64,000 nt of DNA from an uncultured Aquabacterium sp. (GCF_947366995.1 NZ_CANBCC010000010.1:1-64000), one strand, 5' to 3'. Positions 1 to 9,386 are shown, counted from the first letter of the stretch. Program-made: numbers and translations. Notes: generated by a model not told the origin, from the sequence alone.

Positions 1-877
1 ATTGCCCCGCATGCTCGGCCCATGACAGTGGCGCCTGCCAGCCTTCAGCCTGCACCAGCGCCCAGCCATCGGACGACCACCATTGCGGGTCCTGGTAGCC
101 GCCGTCGGCCACGAAGCTCAGCATGTCGCGCCCGTTCACCGGTCGGTCGGCCATCGCGAAGTCGCCCAGCAACAGCGCGTGGGGCGGACCTTCGTTGTCG
201 AAGGCCGGCGCGTCGGTCTGATGCCCGATGTGGTAGGTGCCCGCGGCGACCGTGTGCCACGCCAGCGGGGCGGCTTCGCCCGGCTCCTTGGGCAGCGGGC
301 GGGACACGCGCAGCGCCGGCTCATCGGGGTGGCGCCTGAACAGCGCCAGGGCGTCGGTCAGGATCAGTTCCTGATGCTGTGCTTCGTGCGCCAGGCCGAT
401 CTGCACGAGCTGCTGCAAACGCGGCCATTCGGCATCCGACGCAGCGTCGATCAGCTGCGTCACCGCGCGGTCGACGTCCTCCCGCCACACGAGCACTTCG
501 GCCAGCGAAGGCCGTGTCAGCAGCCCCCGCTCCGGCCGAGGGTGGCGGGGGCCGAGTGCCTCGTAGTACGAGTTGAACAGGCGGTGCCAACCCGGCCGCA
601 GCGGCGGCACGCCGCCCACCGGCTCCAGCACCACGACCTCGAAGAACCAGGTGGTGTGAGCCAGGTGCCACTTGGTGGGGCTGGCATCGGGCATGGCTTG
701 CGCGCCTTGGTCCTCTACCGTGAGGCCCTCGGTGCGTGCCGTGGTTTCGCGGCGCACGGTCTCGTAGTGCCGGCGCAAGGCAGCACGTTGGACCAGACGG
801 TCCGCCAGGCGGGCAGGGGCCTGGCCAGCAAAGGCCGCCGGCCCCTCAGAAAGCGGGGCACCGGTAACGGGAGACAT
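1..877 (-). CDS. egtB: Ergothioneine-biosynthesis EgtB-like protein (partial, C-terminus beyond window)
   Basis: Not a closed frame inside the window: reading the minus strand from the ATG at 877 gives about 292 codons without a stop to the left edge. The N-terminal half is a DinB-like helical domain with histidines in TKWHLAHTTWFFE and in GLAHEAQHQELI, the expected metal ligands. It is followed by the start of an FGE-sulfatase domain (AFDNEGPPH, then FVADGGYQDPQWWSSDGW). This is the EgtB fold, an iron sulfoxide synthase joining a thiol to hercynine. The selenoneine synthase SenA has the same layout and cannot be excluded. It is divergent from the manganese catalase; a sigma-54-type site at 909-925 would give a leader of about 22 bases. 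Confidence 0.85.
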   Translation of the reverse strand, partial: MSPVTGAPLSEGPAAFAGQAPARLADRLVQRAALRRHYETVRRETTARTEGLTVEDQGAQAMPDASPTKWHLAHTTWFFEVVVLEPVGGVPPLRPGWHRLFNSYYEALGPRHPRPERGLLTRPSLAEVLVWREDVDRAVTQLIDAASDAEWPRLQQLVQIGLAHEAQHQELILTDALALFRRHPDEPALRVSRPLPKEPGEAAPLAWHTVAAGTYHIGHQTDAPAFDNEGPPHALLLGDFAMADRPVNGRDMLSFVADGGYQDPQWWSSDGWALVQAEGWQAPLSWAEHAGQ

Positions 878-908
878 GGGGGGAGGGGCAGGAAGACATG
901 GCCGTTGC

Positions 909-925
909 GGGCAAGCCGTGTGCCC
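909..925 (-). promoter_or_regulatory. Predicted sigma-54 promoter of egtB
   Basis: Minus-strand GGGCACACGGCTTGCCC has GG and GC separated by ten bases, as in the -24/-12 consensus TGGCACGN4TTGC. Predicted start of transcription is near 899, 22 bases before the ATG. It faces the plus-strand candidate at 962-978. Confidence 0.65.
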
Positions 926-961
926 GGGAATGCAGACGGCCGCCAGCGGGTGGTACGCCAC

Positions 962-978
962 AGGATCACGGTTTGCTG
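962..978 (+). promoter_or_regulatory. Weak sigma-54-like site before manganese catalase
   Basis: AGGATCACGGTTTGCTG keeps GG-N10-GC and TTTGC but lacks the CAYG after GG. Predicted +1 near 988 gives a 45-base leader to the catalase ATG. It is weaker than the other sites of the window and is accepted mainly because of its position. Confidence 0.4.
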
Positions 979-1032
979 TAGCGGTGCAGGCGCCGACCGG
1001 TTGGCGACCCCCTCAACCCCGAAGGAGATTCC

Positions 1033-1950
1033 ATGTTTGCCCACAACAAGCGCTTGCAGTACACCGTACGCGTTCAGGAAACCAATCCCGCCCTGGCCCA
1101 GCTGCTGCTGGAACAGTTTGGTGGACCACAAGGCGAACTGGCCGCGGCCTGTCGCTATTTCACGCAGGCCCTGGGCGAAGAAGACGCCGGCCGCAAGGAC
1201 ATGCTGATGGACATCGCCACCGAGGAGCTGAGTCACCTTGAAGTGATCGGCACGCTTGTGGCCATGCTGAACCGGGGCGCTAAGGGGCGCATCGCCGAAG
1301 GCGTGGACGAAGAGGCTGACCTCTTCCGCGCCATCAACGGCCCCGGCAACGACTCCCACGTCACCCAGGTGTTGTATGGCGGTGGCACCCCGCTGATCAA
1401 CTCAGGCGCCGTGCCCTGGACGGCCGCCTACATCGACACCATTGGCGACCCCACTGCCGACCTCCGTTCGAACATCGCGGCCGAGGCCCGCGCCAAGATC
1501 ATCTACGAACGCCTGATCAATGCAACCGATGACCCGGGTGTGAAGGAGGCGCTGGGCTTTCTGATGACGCGCGAAGTTGCGCACCAGCAGTCGTTCGAGA
1601 AGGCGCTGTACGCGATTCAGCCGAACTTCCCGCCCGGCAAGCTGCCCGGCGACCCGCGCTTTGCCCGCGCCTACTTCAACACCTCGCAAGGTGCCGGCGA
1701 TTGCCGCGGCCCGTGGAACAGCGACGAGAACTTCGAGTACATCCACAGCCGAGATGAGCACCTAGCGGTGGACGGTGGCACGGGGCTCGCCGAAGTGGGC
1801 ATGACGTCGCAGGAGCTGGATCTGGTCGACCGGCTGGCCGTGCGCACCAGCTCGGACCGCGCAGCCAATCCGACCACCGGCGCCGAACTGGGCGCCGGTG
1901 CGGATGGCAGCCTCAACGGCAGCACGCCGGGCAGTACGGCACCGCTCTGA
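1033..1950 (+). CDS. Manganese (non-haem) catalase
   Basis: The 305-residue protein degrades hydrogen peroxide at a dinuclear manganese site in a ferritin-like four-helix bundle. Candidate ligands are in place: Glu35 (QGELAAA), Glu65 and His68 (EELSHLE), Glu151 (AAEARAKIIYERL) and His184 (REVAHQQSF). The C-terminal tail after residue 280 is Gly/Ser/Thr-rich and probably flexible. The start is supported by GAAGGAGATTCC directly upstream. Only 3 bases separate its stop from the ZIP transporter, so the two are co-transcribed, pairing peroxide defence with metal uptake. Confidence 0.95.
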   Translation: MFAHNKRLQYTVRVQETNPALAQLLLEQFGGPQGELAAACRYFTQALGEEDAGRKDMLMDIATEELSHLEVIGTLVAMLNRGAKGRIAEGVDEEADLFRAINGPGNDSHVTQVLYGGGTPLINSGAVPWTAAYIDTIGDPTADLRSNIAAEARAKIIYERLINATDDPGVKEALGFLMTREVAHQQSFEKALYAIQPNFPPGKLPGDPRFARAYFNTSQGAGDCRGPWNSDENFEYIHSRDEHLAVDGGTGLAEVGMTSQELDLVDRLAVRTSSDRAANPTTGAELGAGADGSLNGSTPGSTAPL

Positions 1951-1953
1951 GCC

Positions 1954-2889
1954 ATGAACGGGCCACGCCGATCCACCCTGACGGCCGGGGATGTGCTGCA
2001 CGTGCGCACCGGCGCGCCATGGCGCGTGGCGCTGGGCGTGCTCATCGTGGCGGGCGGCCTGCTGACGCTGGGCGTCGACCTGTGGGCGATGCTCGGGCAG
2101 CAGGCCCCCCGCGCCCAGCAGGCGGCGCTGGCGGGGTTGATCGCCGCAGGCGCCACGGCACTGGGCACGCTGCCGGTCTGGCTCTCGCAGACCACGTCGG
2201 AACGCACGCGGGACGCCATGATGGGCTTCGGGGCTGGCGTGATGCTGGCCGCCAGTGCATTCTCGCTGGTGGTGCCGGCGCTGGCAGCCGCCGGTCAGCA
2301 AGGCCTGGGCCCCTGGCCCGCCGGGTTGCTGGTGGGCAGTGCCATCCTGGTGGGGGCGCTGTGCCTGGTGCTGCTGGATCGCTGGCTGCCTCACGAGCAC
2401 TTCATCAAGGGGCCTGAAGGGGCACAGGGCGCGCTGTCGCAGCGGCTCAAGCGCGTGTGGCTGTTCGTGTTTGCCGTGGCGCTGCACAACATGCCGGAGG
2501 GGCTTGCCATCGGCGTGGCGTGGGGCGGGGGCGATGCCGCGGCGGCGTCTGCGCTGGGCACCGGCATCGCCATCCAGGATGTGCCCGAAGGGCTGGTCAT
2601 CGCCGTGGCCCTGAGGGGCGCCGGCTATGGTCGCGTGATGTCAGCCGGCATTGGCGCGTTGTCGGGTCTGGTCGAGCCGGTTGCCGCGGTGGCGGCTGCG
2701 CTGGTGGTCGGCTGGTCGCTCATCCTGCTGCCCTGGGGGCTCGCGTTTGCGGCCGGGGCCATGCTGTACGTCATCAGCCACGAGGTGATCCCCGAGTCTC
2801 ACCGCCAGGGTCACGAGCGGCTGGCCACCGCCGGCCTGATGGTCGGCTTCGTGGTCATGATGTTGCTCGATACGGCCTTGGCTGCGTGA
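1954..2889 (+). CDS. ZIP-family divalent metal transporter
   Basis: The 311-residue inner-membrane protein has about eight hydrophobic segments. It carries the two ZIP signature helices HNMPEGLAIGVAWGG (around residue 178) and QDVPEGLVIAVAL (around 209), whose His, Asn, Glu and Asp residues bind metal in this family. It probably imports Zn, Fe or Mn; its position right behind a manganese catalase makes manganese an attractive guess but the sequence does not fix the substrate. Its last 35 bases overlap the convergent cyclopropane synthase gene. Confidence 0.9.
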   Translation: MNGPRRSTLTAGDVLHVRTGAPWRVALGVLIVAGGLLTLGVDLWAMLGQQAPRAQQAALAGLIAAGATALGTLPVWLSQTTSERTRDAMMGFGAGVMLAASAFSLVVPALAAAGQQGLGPWPAGLLVGSAILVGALCLVLLDRWLPHEHFIKGPEGAQGALSQRLKRVWLFVFAVALHNMPEGLAIGVAWGGGDAAAASALGTGIAIQDVPEGLVIAVALRGAGYGRVMSAGIGALSGLVEPVAAVAAALVVGWSLILLPWGLAFAAGAMLYVISHEVIPESHRQGHERLATAGLMVGFVVMMLLDTALAA

Positions 2890-4177
2890 CAGCCCGGGGG
2901 GCGTACACGTCGTTTCGTGTCAAGGGCAGGGGCGAGACGCCCTGCGCCCGGCGCGAGGCCAGCACCTGATAGACGCCCACCTCGCCCTGTTCGAACTGCA
3001 GCGCACTCGCGGCCATGTAGAGGCGCCACACGCGGTAGGCCATTTCGCTGACGTGCTGCACCGCTTCGTCGTGTCGGGCTTCGAGCCGGCGCACCCAGTG
3101 CCGCAGCGTCATCGCGTAGTGCGGACGCAGGCCTTCCACATCCCACACCTCGAAGCCCTGGGCCTCCATGAGGGCCATCACCCGGTTCAGGCGGTCCAGC
3201 TGTCCGTCAGGGAACACGTAGCGGTTGATGAAGCGCGTCGACAGCGTCCCGTCCCACACGTCCTCTTCCTGCGTGATGCCATGGTTGAGCATCAACCCGC
3301 CTGGCACCAGCAGCCGCTGTGCAATCGTGAAATAGCGCGGCAGGTTGCGCAGCCCGACGTGCTCGAACATCCCCACACTGGCGATCTTGTCCCAGCACGC
3401 TTCGCCCGGCAGGTCGCGGTAGTCCATCCGCTCCACGGTCACCCGACCCTGCAGGCCGGCCTCCGCGATCCGTTGACGGGCCAGCTCAAGCTGGCGGTGG
3501 CTCAGCGTGATGCCGTGCGCCCGCACCCCGTGTTCACGCGCCGCGTGGATGAGCAAGGCCCCCCAGCCGCAGCCGATGTCGAGGAAGCGGTCGCCGGGTT
3601 GCAGGCGCAACTTGCGGCAAATGTGTTCAAGCTTGGCGGTTTGCGCCTGTTCCAGGTTGTCGTCGGGGCTCTGGAAGTAGGCGCACGAGTACACCATCTG
3701 CCGGTCCAGCCAGAGCCGGTAGAACGCATTGGAGACGTCGTAGTGAAACGCGATGGTGCGGTCCTTCGCCAGGCCCGCGGGGCGTTTCGCGCCACGGTCG
3801 ATCGGGGTGCCACGCAGTCGCAGCATCAGGGCCTTGGCCATCACCCCCGCGCGTTGCAGCGGGGTCGTGCTGCTGCCCAGGTGGTCCTTCAGGCTCAGCG
3901 CGGCGTACAGGTCACCCAGGATGTCAATGTCGCCACGGAAGTAGGCGTCTGCAAGGCGCAAGGCCCCACCTCCCAGGGCCGCATCGCACAGCGGGGAAGG
4001 GTGATGCACGACCAGCCCGAACCGCGGTGTGCCGTGGCCGAAACGCAGCACCTCCCCGTTCCACAGCTGCACCGTCATCGGGTAGGGCGGTTCGCCCACC
4101 AGGGCGTACAGGATCTCACGGGCCAGGCGGACGTCGCGTTCGCCGCTGGCCGACCACAATGACTCGTCGGGCTGCAT
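2855..4177 (-). CDS. cfa: Cyclopropane-fatty-acyl-phospholipid synthase
   Basis: A 440-residue SAM-dependent enzyme that converts unsaturated membrane acyl chains to cyclopropane chains, a classic stationary-phase and stress modification. The SAM-binding motif LDIGCGWGALLIHAA, the active-site neighbourhood VGMFEHVG and C-terminal HWVRRLE match the CFA synthase family. The ATG at 4177 (MQPDESLW) is chosen because the in-frame ATG at 4297 would lie inside the preceding glycosyltransferase gene. It is the last gene of the minus-strand operon starting near 10757. The 3' end overlaps the ZIP gene by 35 bases. Confidence 0.93.
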   Translation of the reverse strand: MQPDESLWSASGERDVRLAREILYALVGEPPYPMTVQLWNGEVLRFGHGTPRFGLVVHHPSPLCDAALGGGALRLADAYFRGDIDILGDLYAALSLKDHLGSSTTPLQRAGVMAKALMLRLRGTPIDRGAKRPAGLAKDRTIAFHYDVSNAFYRLWLDRQMVYSCAYFQSPDDNLEQAQTAKLEHICRKLRLQPGDRFLDIGCGWGALLIHAAREHGVRAHGITLSHRQLELARQRIAEAGLQGRVTVERMDYRDLPGEACWDKIASVGMFEHVGLRNLPRYFTIAQRLLVPGGLMLNHGITQEEDVWDGTLSTRFINRYVFPDGQLDRLNRVMALMEAQGFEVWDVEGLRPHYAMTLRHWVRRLEARHDEAVQHVSEMAYRVWRLYMAASALQFEQGEVGVYQVLASRRAQGVSPLPLTRNDVYAPRAVTQPRPYRATS

Positions 4178-4253
4178 GGAAAGGGGACCTTCGTCTCGGG
4201 TGCGCCAGGTGGCGCTCACGCGGGAAGGGGCAATCGGCGTGCCCGCTGTTGCG

Positions 4254-5201
4254 TCACCCTGTGACCTGCTTGAAAACGTCCTGCCAATCCGCGACAAAGC
4301 GGTCGATGTGGAAGCGGTCGTGCGCGGCCTGGCGTGCGCGTTCGCCCATGCGCCGGGCCTCGCGCGGGTCGGCGATCAGCTGTTGCATGCCTTCAATCAG
4401 GCGCTCGGGCCGGGTGTCGATGAAGCCGTGGTGCCCATCCCGGATCACGGTCACGAGTTCGGTGGTGGCCAGCCCGACGATGGGCATGCCGACCATCATG
4501 GCCTCGATCACCGCCAGCCCGAGGCTGGTGTAGCGGATGGGGTTGAAGAAGAAGCGGTGGGCCGCCATCACCTCGGGCAACTGCTGGTGCGTCACTTCGC
4601 CCGCCCCGCCAAGGCGGTCGGCACCCATGCCCACCAGCGTCAGGGGCAGGCGCGTGCTCGCCTGGCGGTAGATGTCGGAGCCAAGTCGCCGCCCCCGTCG
4701 ATCGAGGTTGTTGACGACCACGAGGCCCGCCGCCATCTCGCCATGGTGAACGGCGTGGGTCAGCAGCTTCACACCGTGCTCCACCACCCGGACGGGCTGA
4801 TCGCCGTTGTCCCACATCAGCGCGTTGAAGGGTGTGCAATGCACCAGCAGCGTGTCGCCATCCTGCACCCAGTGGCGCGTGTTGGTGGGGTGCTCCTGGG
4901 GTGGATCGTGCTCGAGGTAGATGCGGGGCAGGCGCCGCTGGGCCTCGCTCAGCAGGGTGTGCTGCTCATGCTCGTAGGCCTCGCGCGACTGGAACAGCAC
5001 GATGTCGAACGCCATGTCGCGCAGCTGGTCGACGGGCGCGTCGTGCACGTTGTCGCCCCACGGCAGGGTGCCGCTGCGGCCGCTGTGGTGGGTCGAGCGC
5101 GCGGCATCGGCCACCAGGTAGAACTGGTGAGGCACCTGGCTGAGGTAGTACATGTAGTTGCCATGCACGTGCCAGGTCAGGACGCGAAGGGGGCGGCTCA
5201 T
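4254..5201 (-). CDS. Glycosyltransferase, GT4-like
   Basis: The 315-residue protein looks like a GT-B glycosyltransferase. A Rossmann-like N-terminal half (RVLTWHVHGNYMYYL) is followed by a C-terminal nucleotide-sugar site with the RYTSLGLAVIEAMMVGMPIVG segment that carries the family's EX7E-type motif. Sugar and acceptor are not predictable. It lies 9 bases after the GT2 gene in a glycan operon with a carbamoyltransferase, so it probably helps build a surface polysaccharide or glycolipid. Confidence 0.88.
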   Translation of the reverse strand: MSRPLRVLTWHVHGNYMYYLSQVPHQFYLVADAARSTHHSGRSGTLPWGDNVHDAPVDQLRDMAFDIVLFQSREAYEHEQHTLLSEAQRRLPRIYLEHDPPQEHPTNTRHWVQDGDTLLVHCTPFNALMWDNGDQPVRVVEHGVKLLTHAVHHGEMAAGLVVVNNLDRRGRRLGSDIYRQASTRLPLTLVGMGADRLGGAGEVTHQQLPEVMAAHRFFFNPIRYTSLGLAVIEAMMVGMPIVGLATTELVTVIRDGHHGFIDTRPERLIEGMQQLIADPREARRMGERARQAAHDRFHIDRFVADWQDVFKQVTG

Positions 5202-5210
5202 CGGCGGTCC

Positions 5211-6182
5211 TCAGAAGAACAGCACGCGGAAGTGCATCGCCCCGCGTACCCGCCAGTACAGCGACAGAAAGGGGATGACCAGCGAGGTCACGAGCATCTC
5301 GGCCACATGCGAAGGTGCCAGCGAGGCGCCTTTCAAGCGCAGCGCAATGAAGCGCAGCAGGGCGGCCAGGGCCACCGCGCCCGACACTGCGGCCACGGTG
5401 GGCAGCCCCTGCCACAGCGCCACCAGCGCGAGCAGGGTGCCGAACACGATGAGGTGGTAGTGCCACGGCGGCGTGGGCCGGATCTTGAGGCGGTAGAGGT
5501 GCGGGTGCTTCTTGAAGAGCAGAGCGTCGAAGAACACGTTGGCCTGCTGCCGCAGCGACACGCCCCAGCGTTCCGGCCGCACTGGGTGCACCACCATGGC
5601 CTTGGGCGCCCACCCGACGTGGCCGAGCTGCAGCAGAGAGAAATGCAGGTCCGAGTCTTCTCGCCAGGCGCGCTTGAAGCGCTCGTCGAACCCGCCCACG
5701 GCGACCAGGGCATGCCGCCAGACCAGGGCGTTGGCGGTGGCGAACTCCGCCTGCTCCAGGCCCTGGGTCATGCGCTCATGGTCGGTGGGGCGGGCCTGGG
5801 TCGGCACCACCACCCGACCGCCTACTGCGACCCCGCCACGGGTCATGGCCTTGCAGCCCTCGAGCAGCCAGTCGCGGTCGGGCTCGGTGTCGTCGTCGGT
5901 GAAGGCGATGAGCGGCGCAGAGCTGGCCCGCCAGCCACGGTTGCGTGCGGCCGCAGGCCCCCGGGTTCCGCGCGGCTGCAGGTAGTGAAACGCGGGTGCG
6001 CCCTGGCAGCGGCGGTTGAAGTCCTCCACCACCTGGCGCGTGGTCTCGGTGCAACCGTCGTCGACCACGATGACCTCGAAGGCGTGGCCGGGCAGGGACT
6101 GCTTCGTCAGGGCTTCCAGGCAGCGTGCCAGCAGCTGCGGGCGCCGATAGGTTGGGATCACGACCGCCATGGACAGGATCAT
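5211..6182 (-). CDS. Glycosyltransferase family 2
   Basis: A 323-residue GT-A enzyme. The N-terminus MAVVIPTYRRP and FEVIVVDDGC form the nucleotide-binding region, FTDDDTEPD supplies the metal-binding DXD, and AWREDSDLHFSLLQLG looks like the acceptor-side ED motif. One or two hydrophobic segments near the C-terminus (VFGTLLALVALW and following) suggest membrane association. The ATG at 6182 is chosen because it overlaps the upstream TGA as ATGA, indicating translational coupling to the carbamoyltransferase gene. Confidence 0.9.
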   Translation of the reverse strand: MILSMAVVIPTYRRPQLLARCLEALTKQSLPGHAFEVIVVDDGCTETTRQVVEDFNRRCQGAPAFHYLQPRGTRGPAAARNRGWRASSAPLIAFTDDDTEPDRDWLLEGCKAMTRGGVAVGGRVVVPTQARPTDHERMTQGLEQAEFATANALVWRHALVAVGGFDERFKRAWREDSDLHFSLLQLGHVGWAPKAMVVHPVRPERWGVSLRQQANVFFDALLFKKHPHLYRLKIRPTPPWHYHLIVFGTLLALVALWQGLPTVAAVSGAVALAALLRFIALRLKGASLAPSHVAEMLVTSLVIPFLSLYWRVRGAMHFRVLFF

Positions 6183-7960
6183 GCCGAGAGCCTCCGCTTG
6201 TCGATCAGCCACGAGCCGATGACCAGCGCGTCGAGCGGCGTGCTGAAGAAGGCGTCCAGCGCGTCCTTGGGCGTGCAGACGACGGGCTCGCCGCGCACGT
6301 TGAACGAGGTGTTGATCAGCACCGGCACCCCGGTGCGTTCACCGAAGGCCGTCAGCAGACGATGGAAGCGTGGCTGGCGCTCGGCGTCGACCGTCTGCAC
6401 GCGGGCGGTGCGGTCGGCGTGGCAGGCTGCGGGAATGCGGTCGGCCTGTTCCGGAGGCACGTCGTAGATGAAGAGCATGAAGGGCGACTCCCCCCGATTG
6501 GCCTCTGCCGGGGTGAACCACTCGGCCAGCTTCTCCCTGGGCACCACGGGGGCGACCGGGCGGAAGTCCTCGCGGTCTTTCAGCTCATTGAGGCGCGCCT
6601 GCATGGCGGGGTCGATGGGCGAAGCGAGGATGGACCGGGCCCCCAGTGCGCGCGGGCCGAACTCCATGCGTCCCTGGAACCAGCCGATGACGCAGCCTTC
6701 GGCCAGCAGGCGGGCCGTCTCGACTTCCACGTCGTCCAGCCGGCGCACGGGCAGCTTGGCCCACGCCAGCAGGGCGCCGATGGCGTCGTCGTCGAAGTCC
6801 GGGCCGAGCAGGGCGTCTTCCATGCGCCATGCGCGGGGTGCCAGCCGGGTTGGTGCGGTGGCGCTCTGTGCCTCGGGCTGCGCGCCGCGTTCCCGGGCAT
6901 CGGTCCACAGCGCGGCACCCAGGGCCGTACCGGCATCGCCGGCTGCGGGCTGCACCCACACCTCGTCGAACAGCCCACTGTCGCGCAGGCGTGCGTTCAT
7001 CACGCAGTTGAGGGCCACGCCGCCCGCCATGGCCAGCTGTCGTTCGCCCGTGCGCTGCTGCAGCCAGCCCGCCAGCGACCGCACGGTGTCTTCCAGCACG
7101 CTCTGCAGCGAGGCGGCCAGGTCGAAGTGGCGCGCCTCCAGTGGGGCGCCCTTCTCGCGTGGCGCGCCGCACAGGGTCACCAGGTCCAGCGGCTCGATGG
7201 TGTACTGACCTTCATCACCCACGTGCACGCAGGCCTGCAGCGCGTCGGCAAAGCGGGGCTGGCCCAGTGCGGCCAGGGCCATGACCTTGTACTCGTCGGA
7301 CGAGTGCAGAAAGCCCAGATGGCTGGTCACGCGTTCATACAGCATGCCCAGCGAGTGCGGCATGCACACTTCGCCCAGCGGCGTGTAGGTGTCGTCGCGG
7401 TAGACGCCGTAGGTGGTGGTGGCGTCCTCGCCGCGGCCATCCAGTGTCAGCACGGCACACCGCGAGAACGGCGCGGCCAAAAAGGCGCTGGCCTGGTGGC
7501 TCAGGTGATGGGACACGAAGTGGAAGCGGTAGGGGCCATCATGCCGCACGCCCCGGAAGCGTGCCTTCAGGTGGTGCGGCGCGCCGCTGGCCAGCTGGCG
7601 GGGTGCGTTGACGATGTAGGACGCAAACAGCGGGTCCCACACGTTCTCCCAGCCGCCCGCGGGGTGGGCCGAGGGCGACAGTGGCAGGGTGATCTGGTCG
7701 CCGATGTGCCGTTCCTTGAGGAAGCGGCTGGGATCGTAGCTGTAGGCCACATGGTCGACCTCGGCCAGCGTGACGCCGGCGCGGGCCAGACAGAAGTCGA
7801 TCGCGTGAAACGGCAGCTCCCACGCGGTGAAGGGCAGCGGCCGCTTGGCGTGCTTGATGCGCGTGAAGCGCTCCTCCTCGGCAGCCGCGATCACGCGGCC
7901 GTCGATCACCAGCGCGGCGGCCGAATCATGGAAGGCGGCGTTGATGCCCAGGGTGATCAT
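6179..7960 (-). CDS. Carbamoyltransferase, NodU/CmcH family
   Basis: The 593-residue protein starts MITLGINAAFHDSAAALV and carries the Kae1-like ATPase fold that forms carbamoyl-adenylate. The C-terminal YrdC-like module includes FGPRALGARSILASP and NTSFNVRGEPVVCTPKDAL. Such enzymes add carbamoyl groups to sugars of Nod factors, antibiotics and exopolysaccharides. The ATG at 7960 overlaps the TGA of the HAD phosphatase (ATGA) and its own TGA overlaps the GT2 start in the same way, so translation is chained. The likely acceptor is a sugar in the glycan built by the neighbouring transferases. Confidence 0.93.
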   Translation of the reverse strand: MITLGINAAFHDSAAALVIDGRVIAAAEEERFTRIKHAKRPLPFTAWELPFHAIDFCLARAGVTLAEVDHVAYSYDPSRFLKERHIGDQITLPLSPSAHPAGGWENVWDPLFASYIVNAPRQLASGAPHHLKARFRGVRHDGPYRFHFVSHHLSHQASAFLAAPFSRCAVLTLDGRGEDATTTYGVYRDDTYTPLGEVCMPHSLGMLYERVTSHLGFLHSSDEYKVMALAALGQPRFADALQACVHVGDEGQYTIEPLDLVTLCGAPREKGAPLEARHFDLAASLQSVLEDTVRSLAGWLQQRTGERQLAMAGGVALNCVMNARLRDSGLFDEVWVQPAAGDAGTALGAALWTDARERGAQPEAQSATAPTRLAPRAWRMEDALLGPDFDDDAIGALLAWAKLPVRRLDDVEVETARLLAEGCVIGWFQGRMEFGPRALGARSILASPIDPAMQARLNELKDREDFRPVAPVVPREKLAEWFTPAEANRGESPFMLFIYDVPPEQADRIPAACHADRTARVQTVDAERQPRFHRLLTAFGERTGVPVLINTSFNVRGEPVVCTPKDALDAFFSTPLDALVIGSWLIDKRRLSA

Positions 7961-8613
7961 GGGTGCTCCGTGTGAGAGGGGGCGGAAGGGGCTGGTTCGG
8001 TATCGAGTGCCAGAATGGCCTGAGCGGCTTCGAACAGATTGGGCGCGCGCAGGTCGGGTCGGCGGATCGGCGTCACGCGCCATTCAGTCTCATTGCCCAC
8101 ATCCATCAGCACGCTGCGACAGCCGGCGCGGTGACCTGCCTCCACGTCGTTGAGGATGTCGCCCACCATCCACGAACGCCGCAGGTCGATCTGGTGCACG
8201 GCGGCTGCCTGCAACAACAGGCCGGGTGATGGCTTGCGGCAAAGGCAGCCCGGGGCGAGGGCCGCAGCTGGCGCATGCGGGCAGACGAACACGTCAAGGA
8301 TGTGGACGCCCGCGGCCGACAGCATGCCGCGGAGTGCGGCCAGGGCCTGGTTCAGCTGAAGGCGGTCGAACAGCCGGCGCGCCAGGCCGGACTGGTTGGT
8401 CACGATCACGAGCACGAAGCCGCGGGCCTGAAGCAGTCGCAGGCCTTCGATGGCCGAGGGCGTGAGCTTGAGCAGCGCCGGATCGACGTTGTAGGGCACG
8501 TCCTCGATGAGCGTGCCGTCCTTGTCCAGGAACACCGCGCGCTTGCGCGGCGCCGGCCGGGCTGGGGCAGGCTCCGGCTCGCTGGGCCGGGCCGTGGTGC
8601 GCATCAGGGCCAT
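7957..8613 (-). CDS. HAD phosphatase, GmhB-like (heptose bisphosphatase / histidinol-phosphatase type)
   Basis: A 218-residue HAD hydrolase with catalytic FLDKDGTL (DxD), then VTNQSG, and the zinc-loop pattern CPHAP...GCLCRKPSPG that is typical of D-glycero-D-manno-heptose-1,7-bisphosphate 7-phosphatase. VGDILNDVEAG supplies the terminal aspartates. With gmhA, rfaE1-like and rfaE2-like genes elsewhere in the window, a heptose role is likely. The start is ambiguous between ATG 8613 and ATG 8604, both overlapping the SDR stop codon. Confidence 0.85.
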   Translation of the reverse strand: MALMRTTARPSEPEPAPARPAPRKRAVFLDKDGTLIEDVPYNVDPALLKLTPSAIEGLRLLQARGFVLVIVTNQSGLARRLFDRLQLNQALAALRGMLSAAGVHILDVFVCPHAPAAALAPGCLCRKPSPGLLLQAAAVHQIDLRRSWMVGDILNDVEAGHRAGCRSVLMDVGNETEWRVTPIRRPDLRAPNLFEAAQAILALDTEPAPSAPSHTEHP

Positions 8614-9347
8614 GAGGTTTCGTCGGGCGGCACGATGGTCAGTTCGGCCACGATGGCGTCGCGCGGCATGTCGAGCATGAAGCACACGGCATCGGCCACC
8701 CGGGCCGGGTCCTGCAGCTTCTGCGGGTCGAGTTCGGGGAAGCGATCGAGCAGGAAGGGGGTGCGCATTCCCCCCGTGACGAGGGCGCTCACGCGCACGC
8801 CGCTGCTGCGCAGCTCGGCATGCAGCGCGCGCGACAGGCCCAGCAGGCCCCACTTGCTGGCGTGGTATGCGCTGGCGTTGGGCCAGGCGCGCACGGCGGC
8901 GGTCGAGGTGATGTTCACCACCTGGCCACCGCGGCCGCCGTCGCTGTCCTTCAAGGCGGGCAAGGCCAGCTTGGTGAGGAGAAACGGCCCCAGCAAGTTG
9001 GTGTTCAGGACACGTGTCCACGCTTCGACGCCCACCTCGTCCAGCGAGGCCGTCACGTCGGTTCCGGCGTTGTTGACGAGGATGTCGAGCGCGCCAAAGC
9101 GCTCCAGACAGAGGCTTACCGCGTTCGCCACACCCTGCTCGCTGGACACATCCAGGCGAATGGGCAGCGTGCGTTCGCCCGCCGGATCGACGCTGTCGGC
9201 CAGCATCTTCGCCTTGTCGCCGGCCAGGTCGGCCAGCACGACACGCGCGCCGCGCTCAATCAGGCGTCGGCTGATGGCGGCACCGAGGCCACTGGCGGCC
9301 CCGGTCACGAAGGCGACCTTGTCTTTCAGGTCGACGGTCTCAGGCAT
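8604..9347 (-). CDS. Short-chain dehydrogenase/reductase
   Basis: A 247-residue classical SDR with the NAD(P) motif TGAASGLG (residues 16-23), NNAG, and the YHASK catalytic Tyr/Lys preceded by Ser in ITSTAAV. A strong ribosome site GGGAGGA precedes the ATG. It sits between a glycosyltransferase and the GmhB-like phosphatase in the glycan operon, so it may oxidise or reduce a sugar or lipid precursor. The substrate is not visible. Confidence 0.88.
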   Translation of the reverse strand: MPETVDLKDKVAFVTGAASGLGAAISRRLIERGARVVLADLAGDKAKMLADSVDPAGERTLPIRLDVSSEQGVANAVSLCLERFGALDILVNNAGTDVTASLDEVGVEAWTRVLNTNLLGPFLLTKLALPALKDSDGGRGGQVVNITSTAAVRAWPNASAYHASKWGLLGLSRALHAELRSSGVRVSALVTGGMRTPFLLDRFPELDPQKLQDPARVADAVCFMLDMPRDAIVAELTIVPPDETSWP

Positions 9348-9386
9348 AAGGGTCCTCCCTTTCTTTGTAATGAAGTGGAATGCGGT

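Noticed and set aside
4176..6467. Long open frame on the plus strand opposite the glycosyltransferase genes
   Set aside because: It has no recognisable domain and is antisense to well-supported genes; such frames are expected in GC-rich DNA.
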